The notes beneath the pieces were generated by a model. The model had not been told where the DNA came from. It saw nothing but the letters and a program-made list of their open reading frames with translations, and did no database searches. Below, one piece after another: positions 49,688-59,621 of a DNA stretch of 64,000 bases. Positions within the stretch are counted from its first letter, which is position 1. Every line of letters begins with the position of its first letter. The translations under genes were made by a program, and so were the position numbers. Source of the stretch: Lachnospira rogosae. Lineage in GTDB: Bacteria; Bacillota; Clostridia; Lachnospirales; Lachnospiraceae. Location: positions 46,614 through 110,613 of the forward strand of contig NZ_JBBMER010000009.1 in assembly GCF_040096455.1 (NCBI RefSeq), read 5' to 3'.

Positions 49688-51973
49688 ATGGTTAAGTTAA
49701 GCAAAGGTGGGGCATATCTCATTAATGGAACAGAAATTATTGAAGATAGCCAGACAGCATTAGCACAGGTAGCTGCTAAGACAGGCAGTAATATCACAAG
49801 TGAAGAGGCGGCAAAGAATACAATTGCCTATGGAATTCTTAAATCACATAATACATCAGATAATATGGACAAGCTTAAGATAAAGTTTGATAAGATGACT
49901 TCACACGATATTACATTCGTAGGAATTATACAGACAGCAAGAGCATCAGGACTTGAGAAGTTCCCAATACCTTATGTACTTACTAACTGTCACAACAGTT
50001 TATGTGCAGTAGGTGGAACAATTAACGAAGATGATCATATGTTTGGACTTACATGTGCTAAGAAATACGGCGGAATATATGTACCTCCACATCAGGCCGT
50101 TATTCACCAGTTTGCAAGAGAAATGCTTGCAGAAGGCGGCAAGATGATACTTGGTTCAGACAGCCATACACGTTATGGTGCACTTGGTACTATGGCAATG
50201 GGTGAAGGTGGACCAGAGCTTGTTAAACAGCTTCTTAATAAGACATACGATATTAATATGCCGGGTGTTGTAGCTATCTATATGACAGGTGAGCCAATGA
50301 AGGGCGTAGGTCCTCAGGACGTTGCACTTGCAATTATAGGTGAGGTATTCGCTAACGGATATGTTAAGAATAAGGTTATGGAATTCGTTGGACCAGGTGT
50401 GTCTAACTTAAGTGCTGATTTCAGAATTGGCGTTGATGTTATGACAACAGAGACAACTTGTCTTTCATCAATATGGAGAACTGATGAAAAGATTAAGGAA
50501 TTCTATGATATACACGGAAGAAGCGAGAGCTACAAGGAACTTAATCCTGGCAGTGTCGCATATTATGACGGAGTTGTATATGTTGACCTTAGTAAGATTA
50601 AGCCAATGATAGCAATGCCATTCCATCCAAGTAATACATATACTATTGATGAACTTAATGCTAACCTTGAGGATATTTTAAGAGATGTAGAGAAGAAGGC
50701 ACTTGTAAGTCTTGACGGACAGGTAGACTTCAAGCTTACTAATAAGATTAAAGATGGCAGGCTTTATGTAGATCAGGGAATTATCGCTGGTTGTGCAGGT
50801 GGTGGATTTGAGAATATCTGTGCGGCAGCAGACATATTAAGAGGCCATTCAATAGGTGCAGACGAGTTCACATTAAGCGTATATCCAGCAAGTACACCTA
50901 TATATATGGAGCTTGCAAGAAATGGACGTCTTGCTGACCTTATGGAGACAGGTGCAATTGTTAAGACTGCATTCTGTGGACCTTGCTTTGGTGCTGGTGA
51001 TACTCCTGCAAACAACGCATTTTCTATCAGACATTCTACAAGAAACTTCCCTAACAGAGAAGGTTCTAAGTTACAGAATGGACAGATATCATCAGTTGCA
51101 CTTATGGATGCAAGATCTATTGCAGCTACAGCAGCTAATAAGGGCTTCCTTACAGCAGCTACAGATTGTGATGTAGAATTCACAGGACCAACATATCATT
51201 TTGATAGTGCTATATATGCTAACAGAGTATTTGACAGCAAGGGTGTAGCAGACCCAGAACAGGAAATACAGTTTGGACCTAATATTAAGGACTGGCCAGA
51301 GATGGTAGCACTCCCAGAGAACTTAATCATTAAGGTTGTATCAGAAATTCACGACCCAGTTACAACAACAGATGAACTTATCCCATCAGGAGAGACATCA
51401 TCATACCGTTCTAATCCTTTAGGACTTGCAGAATTTGCTCTTTCAAGAAAAGACCCAGCATATGTTGGACGTGCTAAAGAAGTACAGAAGGCAGAGAAAG
51501 CAAGAGAAGCTGGCGAATGTATGGGAGAAGCACTTCCAGAGTTAAGAGATATTATGCATAAGATTAAAGAAACTTATGATGTAAGCAAAGAAAATGTTGG
51601 TGTTGGAAGCACAATATTTGCAGTTAAGCCAGGTGATGGTTCGGCAAGAGAGCAGGCAGCATCATGTCAGAAGGTTCTTGGCGGATGGGCTAATATAGCT
51701 AATGAGTACGCTACTAAGAGATACCGTTCTAACCTTATTAACTGGGGTATGCTTCCATTTATAATAGATAAGGGAGAACTTCCATTTACTAATGGAGATT
51801 ATATCTTTATACCTAAGATAGCTGATGCGGTTAAGAATAAGGCTACATCAATGAAAGCATATGTAGTTAACAAAGATATGAAAGAATTTGAACTTAAAAT
51901 GGATGAGCTTACAGATGATGAGCGTGAGATAATTCTTGACGGATGTCTTATTAACTACTACAGAAACCATTAA
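49688..51973 (+). CDS. Aconitate hydratase (aconitase family)
   Basis: This is a 761-residue [4Fe-4S] hydratase. Family segments are LILTNCHNSLC-like (VLTNCHNSLCAVGG), GSDSHTRYGALGTMAMGEGG, the cluster Cys in AGCAGGG and AFCGPCFGAGDTP, and the swivel-domain substrate loop with STRNFPNREGS. Length and architecture match aconitase rather than isopropylmalate isomerase. No citrate synthase or isocitrate dehydrogenase lies here, so it probably serves a partial TCA route to 2-oxoglutarate. AGGAGG is 11 nt upstream. Confidence 0.88.
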   Translation: MVKLSKGGAYLINGTEIIEDSQTALAQVAAKTGSNITSEEAAKNTIAYGILKSHNTSDNMDKLKIKFDKMTSHDITFVGIIQTARASGLEKFPIPYVLTNCHNSLCAVGGTINEDDHMFGLTCAKKYGGIYVPPHQAVIHQFAREMLAEGGKMILGSDSHTRYGALGTMAMGEGGPELVKQLLNKTYDINMPGVVAIYMTGEPMKGVGPQDVALAIIGEVFANGYVKNKVMEFVGPGVSNLSADFRIGVDVMTTETTCLSSIWRTDEKIKEFYDIHGRSESYKELNPGSVAYYDGVVYVDLSKIKPMIAMPFHPSNTYTIDELNANLEDILRDVEKKALVSLDGQVDFKLTNKIKDGRLYVDQGIIAGCAGGGFENICAAADILRGHSIGADEFTLSVYPASTPIYMELARNGRLADLMETGAIVKTAFCGPCFGAGDTPANNAFSIRHSTRNFPNREGSKLQNGQISSVALMDARSIAATAANKGFLTAATDCDVEFTGPTYHFDSAIYANRVFDSKGVADPEQEIQFGPNIKDWPEMVALPENLIIKVVSEIHDPVTTTDELIPSGETSSYRSNPLGLAEFALSRKDPAYVGRAKEVQKAEKAREAGECMGEALPELRDIMHKIKETYDVSKENVGVGSTIFAVKPGDGSAREQAASCQKVLGGWANIANEYATKRYRSNLINWGMLPFIIDKGELPFTNGDYIFIPKIADAVKNKATSMKAYVVNKDMKEFELKMDELTDDEREIILDGCLINYYRNH

Positions 51974-51992
51974 TATAAAATAGAGGCAGATA

Positions 51993-53084
51993 ATGGCAGA
52001 ACAGAATATACTCAATGGTGACCAGCAGGTTTTAGAGCAGATTCTTGGCGATATTAATGAACACGCTGAAAAGAAAGAACGTCTTGAGCGTATGTCAGTA
52101 AGTATCAGGGATATAACCAAGGAGATAGATAGCACCACTAAAGCTATGGAAGATGAGATTTCGTCAAGAATAAGTGAAAGTACGGACTCTATATGTGCAG
52201 GTTATGATAAAGCGGTTTCACAGGATAAAGACACAATTAAGCAGGTTCAGGCAGACAGAGATAAAGCTAAGATGCAGGGGATTAAAGAGCGAATAGCTTC
52301 TGAGACAGCATCTTTAAGAGCTGAGAATAAGAGCCTTCAGAATGAGATTAATGAAGCATTTATTCAGGAGAATATACCTCGTATTGTTAATAATTCATTT
52401 TTTATGGCATTATATATTTCAAGAAAAGTCAGAGATGTATTAGTGTATACTTTATTTCTGCTCATAGTATTTGCATTAATACCTGCGGCATTATATTTAT
52501 TACCAGTCATACCAGCATATGTACCGGTTATATATGCTGGCGTGATGGGAATATTACTTCTTATAATTGGAAGAAGCGTATATATTAACCTTATACTTGC
52601 ACATAAGGATACTATTATGGCGGCAAGGGATACCAGGTATAAGATAAGGGATAATAAAAGAATAATCAAAAAGACACAACATTCAATCAAGAAAGATAAA
52701 GACGAAGCTATGTATGGGCTTGAAAGCTTTGATAACAGAATTAATTCTATCGGTGATAATATTAAAAAGACCGAGGAAGAGAAGCAGAATGCTTTAAGGG
52801 AATTTGAAGAAACTGTAAAGCCGGACCTTGTTAAAGAGGTAGAGGGCAGATACTTAGATAAGCTTAATCTTATGAGAGAAGAACTTGCCAAGAAGAAAGA
52901 TGAATATATGAAGTTAGATGACCTCATCAAACAGCAGAGAATATATATATCATCTAATTATGAAGCTTATCTTGGTAAAGAATTTGTTAATGTCCAGCGC
53001 TTAACAGAACTTGATAATATTATCAGTTCAGGAGAAGCACAGACTATTTCGCAGGCAATGGCTGTATACAAGAATAGGAAATAA
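51993..53084 (+). CDS. Coiled-coil membrane protein of unknown function
   Basis: The 363-residue protein is built as two long charged coiled coils (about residues 15-125 and 205-330) on either side of two membrane helices (about 145-170 and 178-200). The N- and C-termini should both face the cytoplasm. I do not recognise the family. It follows the aconitase gene by 20 bp and is probably co-transcribed. A 188-codon frame on the other strand is a shadow of the second coiled coil. Confidence 0.7.
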   Translation: MAEQNILNGDQQVLEQILGDINEHAEKKERLERMSVSIRDITKEIDSTTKAMEDEISSRISESTDSICAGYDKAVSQDKDTIKQVQADRDKAKMQGIKERIASETASLRAENKSLQNEINEAFIQENIPRIVNNSFFMALYISRKVRDVLVYTLFLLIVFALIPAALYLLPVIPAYVPVIYAGVMGILLLIIGRSVYINLILAHKDTIMAARDTRYKIRDNKRIIKKTQHSIKKDKDEAMYGLESFDNRINSIGDNIKKTEEEKQNALREFEETVKPDLVKEVEGRYLDKLNLMREELAKKKDEYMKLDDLIKQQRIYISSNYEAYLGKEFVNVQRLTELDNIISSGEAQTISQAMAVYKNRK

Positions 53085-53087
53085 CCA

Positions 53088-53657
53088 TCAGGCTATAGTT
53101 TTTGGGGTAATAATTAATATATTGCCCGATATAAGCAGTGCATTGAGTGCGTTAAATATTACATCAGCAAGCTGGATTATAAGGTAAAGACGGGTTGTCT
53201 GAAGTATGGAGTGATTAGAATTACTGGAAGAATTAACGATTCCGGTAATGTGAACAGCTCCGACTTCAGGCAGCTTTTTTTTGACCCCGAGTCCAGGTTT
53301 TAAAGGACCTTCTCCTAAAGTGATAAGTCCGATATGTTCTTCACGTCCAAGAGAAGCATCAATCGCAATAATAAAAGGATCAACAAAGGTTTCATTGATT
53401 TTGTCTATATATAGTTGAAGATTGCCTGCGTGTACAGGATGCATTAGATCTCCATATATGTAGAATCCACATTGAGGTGCCTTCTTTAGCTTGTACCCAA
53501 TAAGAGGTCCAAGACTGTCGCCGGTTGAGCGGTCACTGCCAATACATAGAATTATGATTTCCTGATTAGGCTTCTTCTTAGTGTTTATTATTGACTTAAG
53601 TCGTATGCTTAATAATAAAGCAGCTTTTTCGCTGGAAGAATCAAAATAATAATTCAT
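53088..53657 (-). CDS. yyaC: YyaC-family spore protein (DUF1256)
   Basis: YyaC (189 residues) resembles the GPR germination protease fold and is made during sporulation in Bacillus. Family motifs are LCIGSDRSTGDSLGPLIGYKL, GDLMHPVHAGNL, IIAIDASLG and LGEGPLKPGLGVKKKLPEVGAVHITGIV. GAGGT is just upstream of the ATG. With spmA, spmB and whiA this adds to evidence for sporulation. Its stop is 3 bp from the stop of the convergent coiled-coil gene. Confidence 0.88.
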   Translation of the reverse strand: MNYYFDSSSEKAALLLSIRLKSIINTKKKPNQEIIILCIGSDRSTGDSLGPLIGYKLKKAPQCGFYIYGDLMHPVHAGNLQLYIDKINETFVDPFIIAIDASLGREEHIGLITLGEGPLKPGLGVKKKLPEVGAVHITGIVNSSSNSNHSILQTTRLYLIIQLADVIFNALNALLISGNILIITPKTIA

Positions 53658-53903
53658 AAGACCTCACTTCTTCGCACAATTTGCAATATATTTTTAAGAT
53701 AATATATTTAGTGGCATCAAAAAATATTACAAAAAATAAAATTAAATTATACAGCCGACATATTATGATAAAATTCTTAAGTTTATGGTGCTATTATGCA
53801 AATATCAAAAGTGGACATACCTAATGCGGCAATACATATGTGCGCTGTCAGAATGTATTGTTGTGTGTCTATTGCTTAATATCAGCGCAGGAATGAGGAG
53901 GGT

Positions 53904-55199
53904 ATGATTGAGATTATATGTAATAAAGATGAGTCGGATAAGAATTCGCACCATGTAAAAGAAGGTGTGACAAGCATAAGAAGACCAAAGAATATAAAGC
54001 AGATAGGTGATGTAAGCTCTGATAAGAAAATATACATAGAAGATTATGCGTTTACATACATCAATTCTATTGCATATAATAATCCAATGATAGAGCAGGC
54101 TGGCGTGTTGTTAGGCGAGCTGCAGAAGGACAGTGAGGAAAAATGCGTATTTGTAAAAGGGGTAATTAAATCTGTTGTAGAGGATAAGGGGGAGAGAATA
54201 CATTTTGATGAAAATGTATGGAACAGAATATATTCAGATACAGAGAAATATTTTCCAAATCTGTCGGTTGTGGGCTGGTTTGCAGTTGTGCCAGATTTAA
54301 CAAGTGAGAGAATGGCAAGGCTTAAGAAAATCCATCTTGATAATTTTGCGGGTATGATGAAGACATTATATCTTGTGGATACGGCCTGTAAAGAGGAGCA
54401 TTTTTACCTGTATGAAAATGGAAGTCTTAGAAAACAGAAAGGGTATGTGTGTTTCTATGAGCGGAATTATGAAATGCAGGAATATATGCTTGAACGCAAT
54501 GGAAAGAAATCCTGTGAGGATTCCAGGACTGATAAGGTTATGCAGACAATAAGAAATGTAATCAAAGAAAAAGATGAGCTGCACGAACAGAAGAAAAGTA
54601 ATTCATTTATGTATGTTATGAGTACATTTCTTGTTGTGGTCATAATTGTTATTGGAATTAATCTTATGAACAGCTATGAGAAGATGAAGCAGTTCGACAA
54701 GTCGATTAATACTCTTATGAATCAGATGTCGGGAAATGATACAGACCAGTCAGACAATCAGGATGACACGGTTACAGTGAACAAGTTGTCAGGAGATGTG
54801 TATCCAACTAAAGGCGATACAGACACATCACAGAACGAAGATAATATGAAAAATGCGGATAACTACAGTAATGCAGGCAGTAATTCCAGCGGCACAGAAA
54901 GAAACTCCGGTAGTGCGAATAGTTCGGAAAGTTTGAATAACTCAGACGATGCGAATGGCGTGGGTGATGAGAACAGCTCTGACAGCAGCACGGCCCCTAA
55001 GACAGCACAGGGTGTTTCGTCTGGTGATGATACGGCGGCTTATACAGCTTATGTATATACGGTAAAGACAGGGGATACGCTTATGAGCATATGCAAGAAG
55101 CATTATGGAACTACAACTAAATATACAGAGGTTCTTAAGTATAATGAATTAGATGATGCCAATGTTCTATATGTAGGACAAGAAATAAAACTTCCTTGA
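53904..55199 (+). CDS. MPN/JAB-like membrane protein with C-terminal LysM
   Basis: The N-terminal 170 residues have an MPN-like pattern (AGVLLGELQKD..., LSVVGWFAVVPD) but no JAMM H-x-H metal site, so it is probably not a protease. A membrane helix follows (about residues 234-255, FMYVMSTFLVVVIIVIGINL), then a Ser/Asp/Asn-rich spacer of about 115 residues and a single LysM domain (YTVKTGDTLMSICKKHYG to VLYVGQEIKLP) that should bind peptidoglycan. It spans the envelope with an inside MPN domain. The GAGGAGG box is only 2 nt from the ATG, unusually close. Confidence 0.75.
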   Translation: MIEIICNKDESDKNSHHVKEGVTSIRRPKNIKQIGDVSSDKKIYIEDYAFTYINSIAYNNPMIEQAGVLLGELQKDSEEKCVFVKGVIKSVVEDKGERIHFDENVWNRIYSDTEKYFPNLSVVGWFAVVPDLTSERMARLKKIHLDNFAGMMKTLYLVDTACKEEHFYLYENGSLRKQKGYVCFYERNYEMQEYMLERNGKKSCEDSRTDKVMQTIRNVIKEKDELHEQKKSNSFMYVMSTFLVVVIIVIGINLMNSYEKMKQFDKSINTLMNQMSGNDTDQSDNQDDTVTVNKLSGDVYPTKGDTDTSQNEDNMKNADNYSNAGSNSSGTERNSGSANSSESLNNSDDANGVGDENSSDSSTAPKTAQGVSSGDDTAAYTAYVYTVKTGDTLMSICKKHYGTTTKYTEVLKYNELDDANVLYVGQEIKLP

Positions 55200-55266
55200 A
55201 TATTTATGGGGATAATGTATAATAAAATCAGCTTTTAAGCCTTGATTATAATAAAGGGGACAACAG

Positions 55267-56529
55267 ATGGCTGATATAATTTCAGGAAGTTCAAGATTTA
55301 ATGGAGATAAGAACGCTCCGGCAAGAAAAGTAATACAGATGAATAATGTTTCGGAGGCGGCGACGCACGAAACGGAAGATGATGAGATTGTCAAACACAG
55401 AATAAAGAAGCATAGAAGACATATGGTAATAATAGCTGCTATTGGCGTGATTGTAATCGCAATTGCGGTAGTGCTTGTTATGAGGCTTATTGATGGATAT
55501 GTATTTACCTCGTATTCAGTTACAGGTTCTCTTAACAGGGAAGATATTGAGTCTTCTGGCTATATAGCATATGGTGATGGTTATATAAGATACAGTAATG
55601 ATGGTGCAGCATATTATACGGCCAAGGGCAAGGCACTGTGGAACCAGACATATTCTATGCAGAAGCCGCAGGTTAAGATATGTGAGGACTGTGTTGCAAT
55701 AGGAGATATTAACGGCAATACGATATATATTTTTAATAAAAATGGCAATATAGGAAAAGTAGATACTTCACTTGTCATATCGCAGATTGAGGTTGCAGCT
55801 AATGGAGCAGTTGCGGCAGTGCTTGAAGATAATGAAGCTAACTACATCAATATGTATGACAAGGAAGGCAATAAAATCTACAGTGTAAAGACAACACTTG
55901 CAGGAGATGGATATCCGCTTGATATAAGTATTTCCAACGACTCAGCCAAGCTTATCGCCTCATATGTATATGTAAGCGGTGAAGAGATTAAGACTAATGT
56001 GGTGTTCTACAACTTTTCGGAGGTGGGACAGAATGAAACTGAGCGAGTTGTTGGTGGTTTCAATCATTATAATGACGTGCTTGTTGGAGATGTCCAGTTC
56101 TTAAGCAATAATATAGCGGTAGCAGTTGGAGAAAATGTAATAAGCATATATAAGATAAAGGAATATCCAAGTCTTGAAAAGGAAATACAGATAGATAATA
56201 CAATAGACAGGGTATTCTTTGGCACAGATTATATTGGCCTTGTGCTGGATAACTCAGACTCAGGAGAATTATACAAAATGGTTGTATACAATTTTTCTGG
56301 TTCAAAGGTGTGTGAAGCTGAATTCGGAACACAGGTTGATAATATACAGTTTGATGGTTCAAGTGTAGTTATGAATAATTCGACTTCATTTTCTGTATTC
56401 AATCTTAAAGGAAAGAATGTTGCTAATATGAGCTTTGATATGCCGGCTAGTAAGGTACTTCCAACAGGTACAAGAGGTGAATATATATTAATTAACACCA
56501 AGTATATCCAGAATATTAAACTCAAGTAA
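55267..56529 (+). CDS. DUF5711 membrane protein with beta-propeller-like domain
   Basis: This is a 420-residue protein with a basic cytoplasmic part, one membrane helix (about residues 51-72) and an outside domain made of repeated beta blades (YIAYGDGYIRYSNDGAAYYTAKGKALWNQTY is blade-like). It matches the DUF5711 family, which has no known function. AAAGGGGAC precedes the ATG. Neighbours with LysM and CvpA domains suggest an envelope function. Confidence 0.75.
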   Translation: MADIISGSSRFNGDKNAPARKVIQMNNVSEAATHETEDDEIVKHRIKKHRRHMVIIAAIGVIVIAIAVVLVMRLIDGYVFTSYSVTGSLNREDIESSGYIAYGDGYIRYSNDGAAYYTAKGKALWNQTYSMQKPQVKICEDCVAIGDINGNTIYIFNKNGNIGKVDTSLVISQIEVAANGAVAAVLEDNEANYINMYDKEGNKIYSVKTTLAGDGYPLDISISNDSAKLIASYVYVSGEEIKTNVVFYNFSEVGQNETERVVGGFNHYNDVLVGDVQFLSNNIAVAVGENVISIYKIKEYPSLEKEIQIDNTIDRVFFGTDYIGLVLDNSDSGELYKMVVYNFSGSKVCEAEFGTQVDNIQFDGSSVVMNNSTSFSVFNLKGKNVANMSFDMPASKVLPTGTRGEYILINTKYIQNIKLK

Positions 56530-56629
56530 CTACAATTTAGATAATAAATAATGTCTGGAATGACTCAATGACGGATAATGAATTATATGAAATATAATGG
56601 TAATTTTATAATATTTAACAGGAGATGAT

Positions 56630-57376
56630 ATGGTACTAATATGCGTTGCGGCTATTTTATGTATAGCGGCTTTTAATGGAATGAAAAAAGGTGCAATAAG
56701 AATGGCGGCATCACTCGTTGCTATGATTATAACAATAGCTGTCACAACATTTGCATCACCAATAGTAAGTGAAAAAGTAAAGAATGATACGGATATGGAC
56801 GAGCGTATTACACAGAGTATATATGAAAATATCATAAAAGACGGCAGGAAATATGGAGAAGATGATTCACAGGTTATAGACAGCAGTACTGTTGTATACA
56901 AGGATGCGATACAATCAAAGGTTGATGCCATAAGTGAATATATGAAGCTTCCACAGAGCCTTTCTGACAATATAACAGAGTCAGCAGCTATGAAAATACT
57001 AGACTCAGCTGGAACATCGGCTGAGGTTACAATAAAAGAGATGGCGGCACAGATATTTGCAGCACAGCTTAGTGCTATCATAATTAATGCAATATGCTAC
57101 TGCATAGTATTTGTTATATTATACATAATTCTTAAGGTGTTTATGGGAGTGACAGGCGTAATAAGCAGGCTTCCGGTTATTCATCAGGCTGACAAATTGT
57201 GCGGAACAATAGCAGGTATAGTTGAAGGACTTATTATAGTGTGGGTAGTATTTGCAATAGTTACAGCATTTGGCAATAATGTATGGGCTTCGGATATACT
57301 TGCACAGATTCATAGCAGCAGCTTTTTGGAATTTATATACGATAATAATATTATAATGAAGATGATAATATCATAG
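56630..57376 (+). CDS. CvpA-family membrane protein
   Basis: The 248-residue protein has the CvpA layout: two N-terminal helices containing FNGMKKGAIRMAASLVAMI, a long loop and two C-terminal helices. CvpA is linked to colicin V production in E. coli and to envelope homeostasis in other bacteria. The loop of about 110 residues is longer than in the founding member. CAGGAGATG precedes the ATG. The next gene starts 13 bp after its stop, so the LytTR regulator may be co-transcribed. Confidence 0.8.
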   Translation: MVLICVAAILCIAAFNGMKKGAIRMAASLVAMIITIAVTTFASPIVSEKVKNDTDMDERITQSIYENIIKDGRKYGEDDSQVIDSSTVVYKDAIQSKVDAISEYMKLPQSLSDNITESAAMKILDSAGTSAEVTIKEMAAQIFAAQLSAIIINAICYCIVFVILYIILKVFMGVTGVISRLPVIHQADKLCGTIAGIVEGLIIVWVVFAIVTAFGNNVWASDILAQIHSSSFLEFIYDNNIIMKMIIS

Positions 57377-57389
57377 ACAGAGGAATAAT

Positions 57390-58133
57390 ATGCGTATAGC
57401 TATATGTGAAGATGATAAGATACAGGCGGGAACATTGGAACATCTTCTTGATGACAGATTGAGGGAAACAGAATGTGAAGCAGAAGTAGATGTATATTTT
57501 GGCGTAGATGACATAAAACGAGAACTTAACAATAAGCATTATGATGCTTATTTTCTTGATATTGAACTTGGGGCGGATAATGGTGTAGAGCTGGCAAAGA
57601 ATATTAAACAGTCAGATATTAATTCAATAGTAGTGTTCACGACAAGCCATACAGATTATATGGCGGAAGCATTTGATGTACACGCTTTTAATTATATTGT
57701 GAAGCCTGTTACAATGCAGAAGGTGGACAAGATTGTAACACAGCTTGAAGAGGTTATTAATTCAAGAGATGACAAGCTTATATTCAGATGTAACAGAGAG
57801 TTAGTCAGCACATACTATGACGATATCGTGTATATGGAGTCGTCCAAAAGAATAATTAACCTTATAACCACTAATATGGAATATCAGTTCTATGGAAAGA
57901 TTAATGATGTATATAATGAACTTCCAGAGCTGATATTTGGAAAGACAAGAAGTGGCTGTATTGTTAATTACAGATATGTAAGCAGGGTTGATAAATCCAA
58001 TGTCTGGTGCAGGAGAGGCGTAGATGGCAAAGAGATAAGACTGGACTTGGGACGTGGAAGATATAACGATTTTATGACAGATTATACGAGCTATATAACA
58101 TCAGAGAGAGGCAAAAGCAGAAGGCTCTGGTAG
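57390..58133 (+). CDS. LytTR-family response regulator
   Basis: This is a 247-residue AgrA/VirR-type regulator. The receiver has CEDDK acidic residues, the phospho-acceptor in YFLDIELG and the conserved Lys in NYIVKPV. The C-terminal LytTR domain starts at IVYMESSKRIINLIT and ends with FGKTRSGCIVNYRYVSRV. Unlike the 12.4-kb regulator, this receiver keeps all key residues. Its kinase follows directly, and a direct-repeat element stands before the operon after that. GAGG is upstream of the ATG. Confidence 0.9.
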   Translation: MRIAICEDDKIQAGTLEHLLDDRLRETECEAEVDVYFGVDDIKRELNNKHYDAYFLDIELGADNGVELAKNIKQSDINSIVVFTTSHTDYMAEAFDVHAFNYIVKPVTMQKVDKIVTQLEEVINSRDDKLIFRCNRELVSTYYDDIVYMESSKRIINLITTNMEYQFYGKINDVYNELPELIFGKTRSGCIVNYRYVSRVDKSNVWCRRGVDGKEIRLDLGRGRYNDFMTDYTSYITSERGKSRRLW

Positions 58134-58160
58134 TTTAATATTAAGAGGTGCACTTAAGAT

Positions 58161-59474
58161 ATGTTAGATAATCATATGTTTTTATTGTGTATGCTGGCAG
58201 GTATAATAGACTATATTATATATATTGGGTATCAGAAGAATTATATATATGTGGAACATTTGAAACCAGCAGATAGTTCATATGGGCTTAATGTACGGCT
58301 GTTAAGTTATTTTAAAATAGCTGTTTATTATGTATATAATATTCTTCTGGCGGCAGTTGATATATTATGTATGTACAGTTTTCTGATTAACAACAGCTAT
58401 ACGATGTATATACTTCTTCTTGTTATTATGCTTGCAGGTTTTAAGTATAGTGCTTTTGATGTATACACGGTAACAGCCAGTACGGCATATCATATAAGTA
58501 TGTCGGTTACTGTTAATATTCTGGTTCGTCTGATATTGGAGAACTGTTCTCTTACGAGAATTGAAAAGTACAGTTCAGACATTAGTAGAGAAATTAGCTG
58601 TATTATTATGGTAAGAATACTGATTGTAATACTTGTTGATGTATATGATAAATATATAGGCATAAAGCTTGGAAGGCTTGCAGGGACAGCTATAGCTGTG
58701 ACATCACTTGGCATAACTGTGGCATGTATTATGGTAAGCAAAATGGCATATAAATATGTTGACACAAGACCAATTGTGCTGTCAGTTCTTATTATTCTAT
58801 GGTGCATAACTAACATAATAGCGATGCTTATTAATATGATTGAACAGAACAGCCGTCATAGTTATGAGATTATTATGCTTGAACGTGAGCGGCAGACTAA
58901 CAGGGAAATATACGATAATATCAAATCAGGACAGGAAGAATTAAGGGATATAAGGCACGATATCAAGAACAGGCTTAGTTCCTTAAGGAGTGTTATAGTA
59001 CAGAATGACAGCAGTGCGGCACTTGATTATTTAGACGGAATGATAGGAAGTGTCGATATGGTTAAGGGGAAAATATACTGTAATAATCTTGTCATCAATA
59101 ACATTCTGACATACAAGCTCAGTGGTGTTGCTGATAACATTTCGGTGGAATGTGAGGCGGAAGTTCCAGAGCAGATTAGTGTGGATATGGGAGATTTAGG
59201 AGTTATAATAGGTAATCTGTTAGACAACAGCATTAAAGCTGTGAATAATATTAATACAGGTGGTTATATACATATAATTATAACAGAGAGCATAGGAAAG
59301 CTTATAATAATAATAGAGAATAATTACCTGAAAGATACAGAAAAGAAGCCAGCCATATATTACATAGATCACGGCAGGGGCATTAATAATGTGCGCCGTA
59401 TTGTTAAGAAATATGGAGGAAGTTATAAGGAAAATGTGTCTGAAAATGTGTATCAGACCAAGATAAGCATTTGA
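58161..59474 (+). CDS. GHKL sensor histidine kinase (AgrC-like)
   Basis: This 437-residue kinase has about six membrane helices in the first 215 residues, forming the sensor. The cytoplasmic part has the His box LRDIRHDIKNRLSSLRSV, the N box GVIIGNLLDNSIKAVNN and a G box HGRGINNVRRIVKKYGG. This domain order is that of AgrC/ComD peptide-sensing kinases. No small pheromone gene was seen next to it. It pairs with the 57390 regulator. AAGAGGTG precedes the ATG. Confidence 0.88.
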   Translation: MLDNHMFLLCMLAGIIDYIIYIGYQKNYIYVEHLKPADSSYGLNVRLLSYFKIAVYYVYNILLAAVDILCMYSFLINNSYTMYILLLVIMLAGFKYSAFDVYTVTASTAYHISMSVTVNILVRLILENCSLTRIEKYSSDISREISCIIMVRILIVILVDVYDKYIGIKLGRLAGTAIAVTSLGITVACIMVSKMAYKYVDTRPIVLSVLIILWCITNIIAMLINMIEQNSRHSYEIIMLERERQTNREIYDNIKSGQEELRDIRHDIKNRLSSLRSVIVQNDSSAALDYLDGMIGSVDMVKGKIYCNNLVINNILTYKLSGVADNISVECEAEVPEQISVDMGDLGVIIGNLLDNSIKAVNNINTGGYIHIIITESIGKLIIIIENNYLKDTEKKPAIYYIDHGRGINNVRRIVKKYGGSYKENVSENVYQTKISI

Positions 59475-59485
59475 TGTGCAAAAAG

Positions 59486-59516
59486 TTACATTAATGAATA
59501 CAACTTTTTACATTAA
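59486..59516 (+). promoter_or_regulatory. Direct repeat TTACATTAA, probable LytTR binding site (second system)
   Basis: TTACATTAA is found at 59486-59494 and again at 59508-59516, a 22-bp period and 13-bp spacer, which fits the LytTR geometry. It follows the kinase gene and precedes the membrane-protein operon. An inverted repeat (AAAAAGTT 59480-59487, AACTTTTT 59502-59509) overlaps it. Confidence 0.6.
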
Positions 59517-59537
59517 CCGAATATCGCAAAATGCGTA

Positions 59538-59546
59538 TGATATAAT
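59538..59546 (+). promoter_or_regulatory. Extended -10 promoter element
   Basis: TGATATAAT fits the extended -10 form TGNTATAAT. No canonical -35 is present at the right distance, which suits an activator-dependent promoter with the direct repeat upstream (24 bp away). The predicted start near 59553 lies inside the terminator stem that follows. Confidence 0.55.
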
Positions 59547-59586
59547 CCAGTGCATAGAGATTAGAATCTATGTGCTGGATTTTTTT
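59545..59586 (+). terminator. Terminator of the kinase gene overlapping the next promoter
   Basis: ATCCAGTGCATAGA (59545-59558) pairs with TCTATGTGCTGGAT (59567-59580) over 14 bp with two G-T pairs, and seven T follow. Its 5' arm shares bases with the -10 element, so RNA started there would lack half of the stem. Confidence 0.85.
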
Positions 59587-59621
59587 ATGCGGCTGGGCTT
59601 AACACAGGAATGGAGGATATT

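Noticed and set aside
52364..52930. 188-codon minus-strand frame inside the coiled-coil gene
   Set aside because: Ser/Leu-rich shadow of a Lys/Glu-rich coiled coil, with no recognisable motif or ribosome binding site.
56530..57081. 183-codon minus-strand frame over the CvpA gene
   Set aside because: Antisense to a recognised CvpA protein; low complexity of Ser, Ile and Ala.
59480..59509. AAAAAGTT/AACTTTTT as the main terminator of the kinase gene
   Set aside because: The stem is only A-T/G-C weak and 8 bp; the 14-bp hairpin with seven T at 59545-59586 is far stronger.
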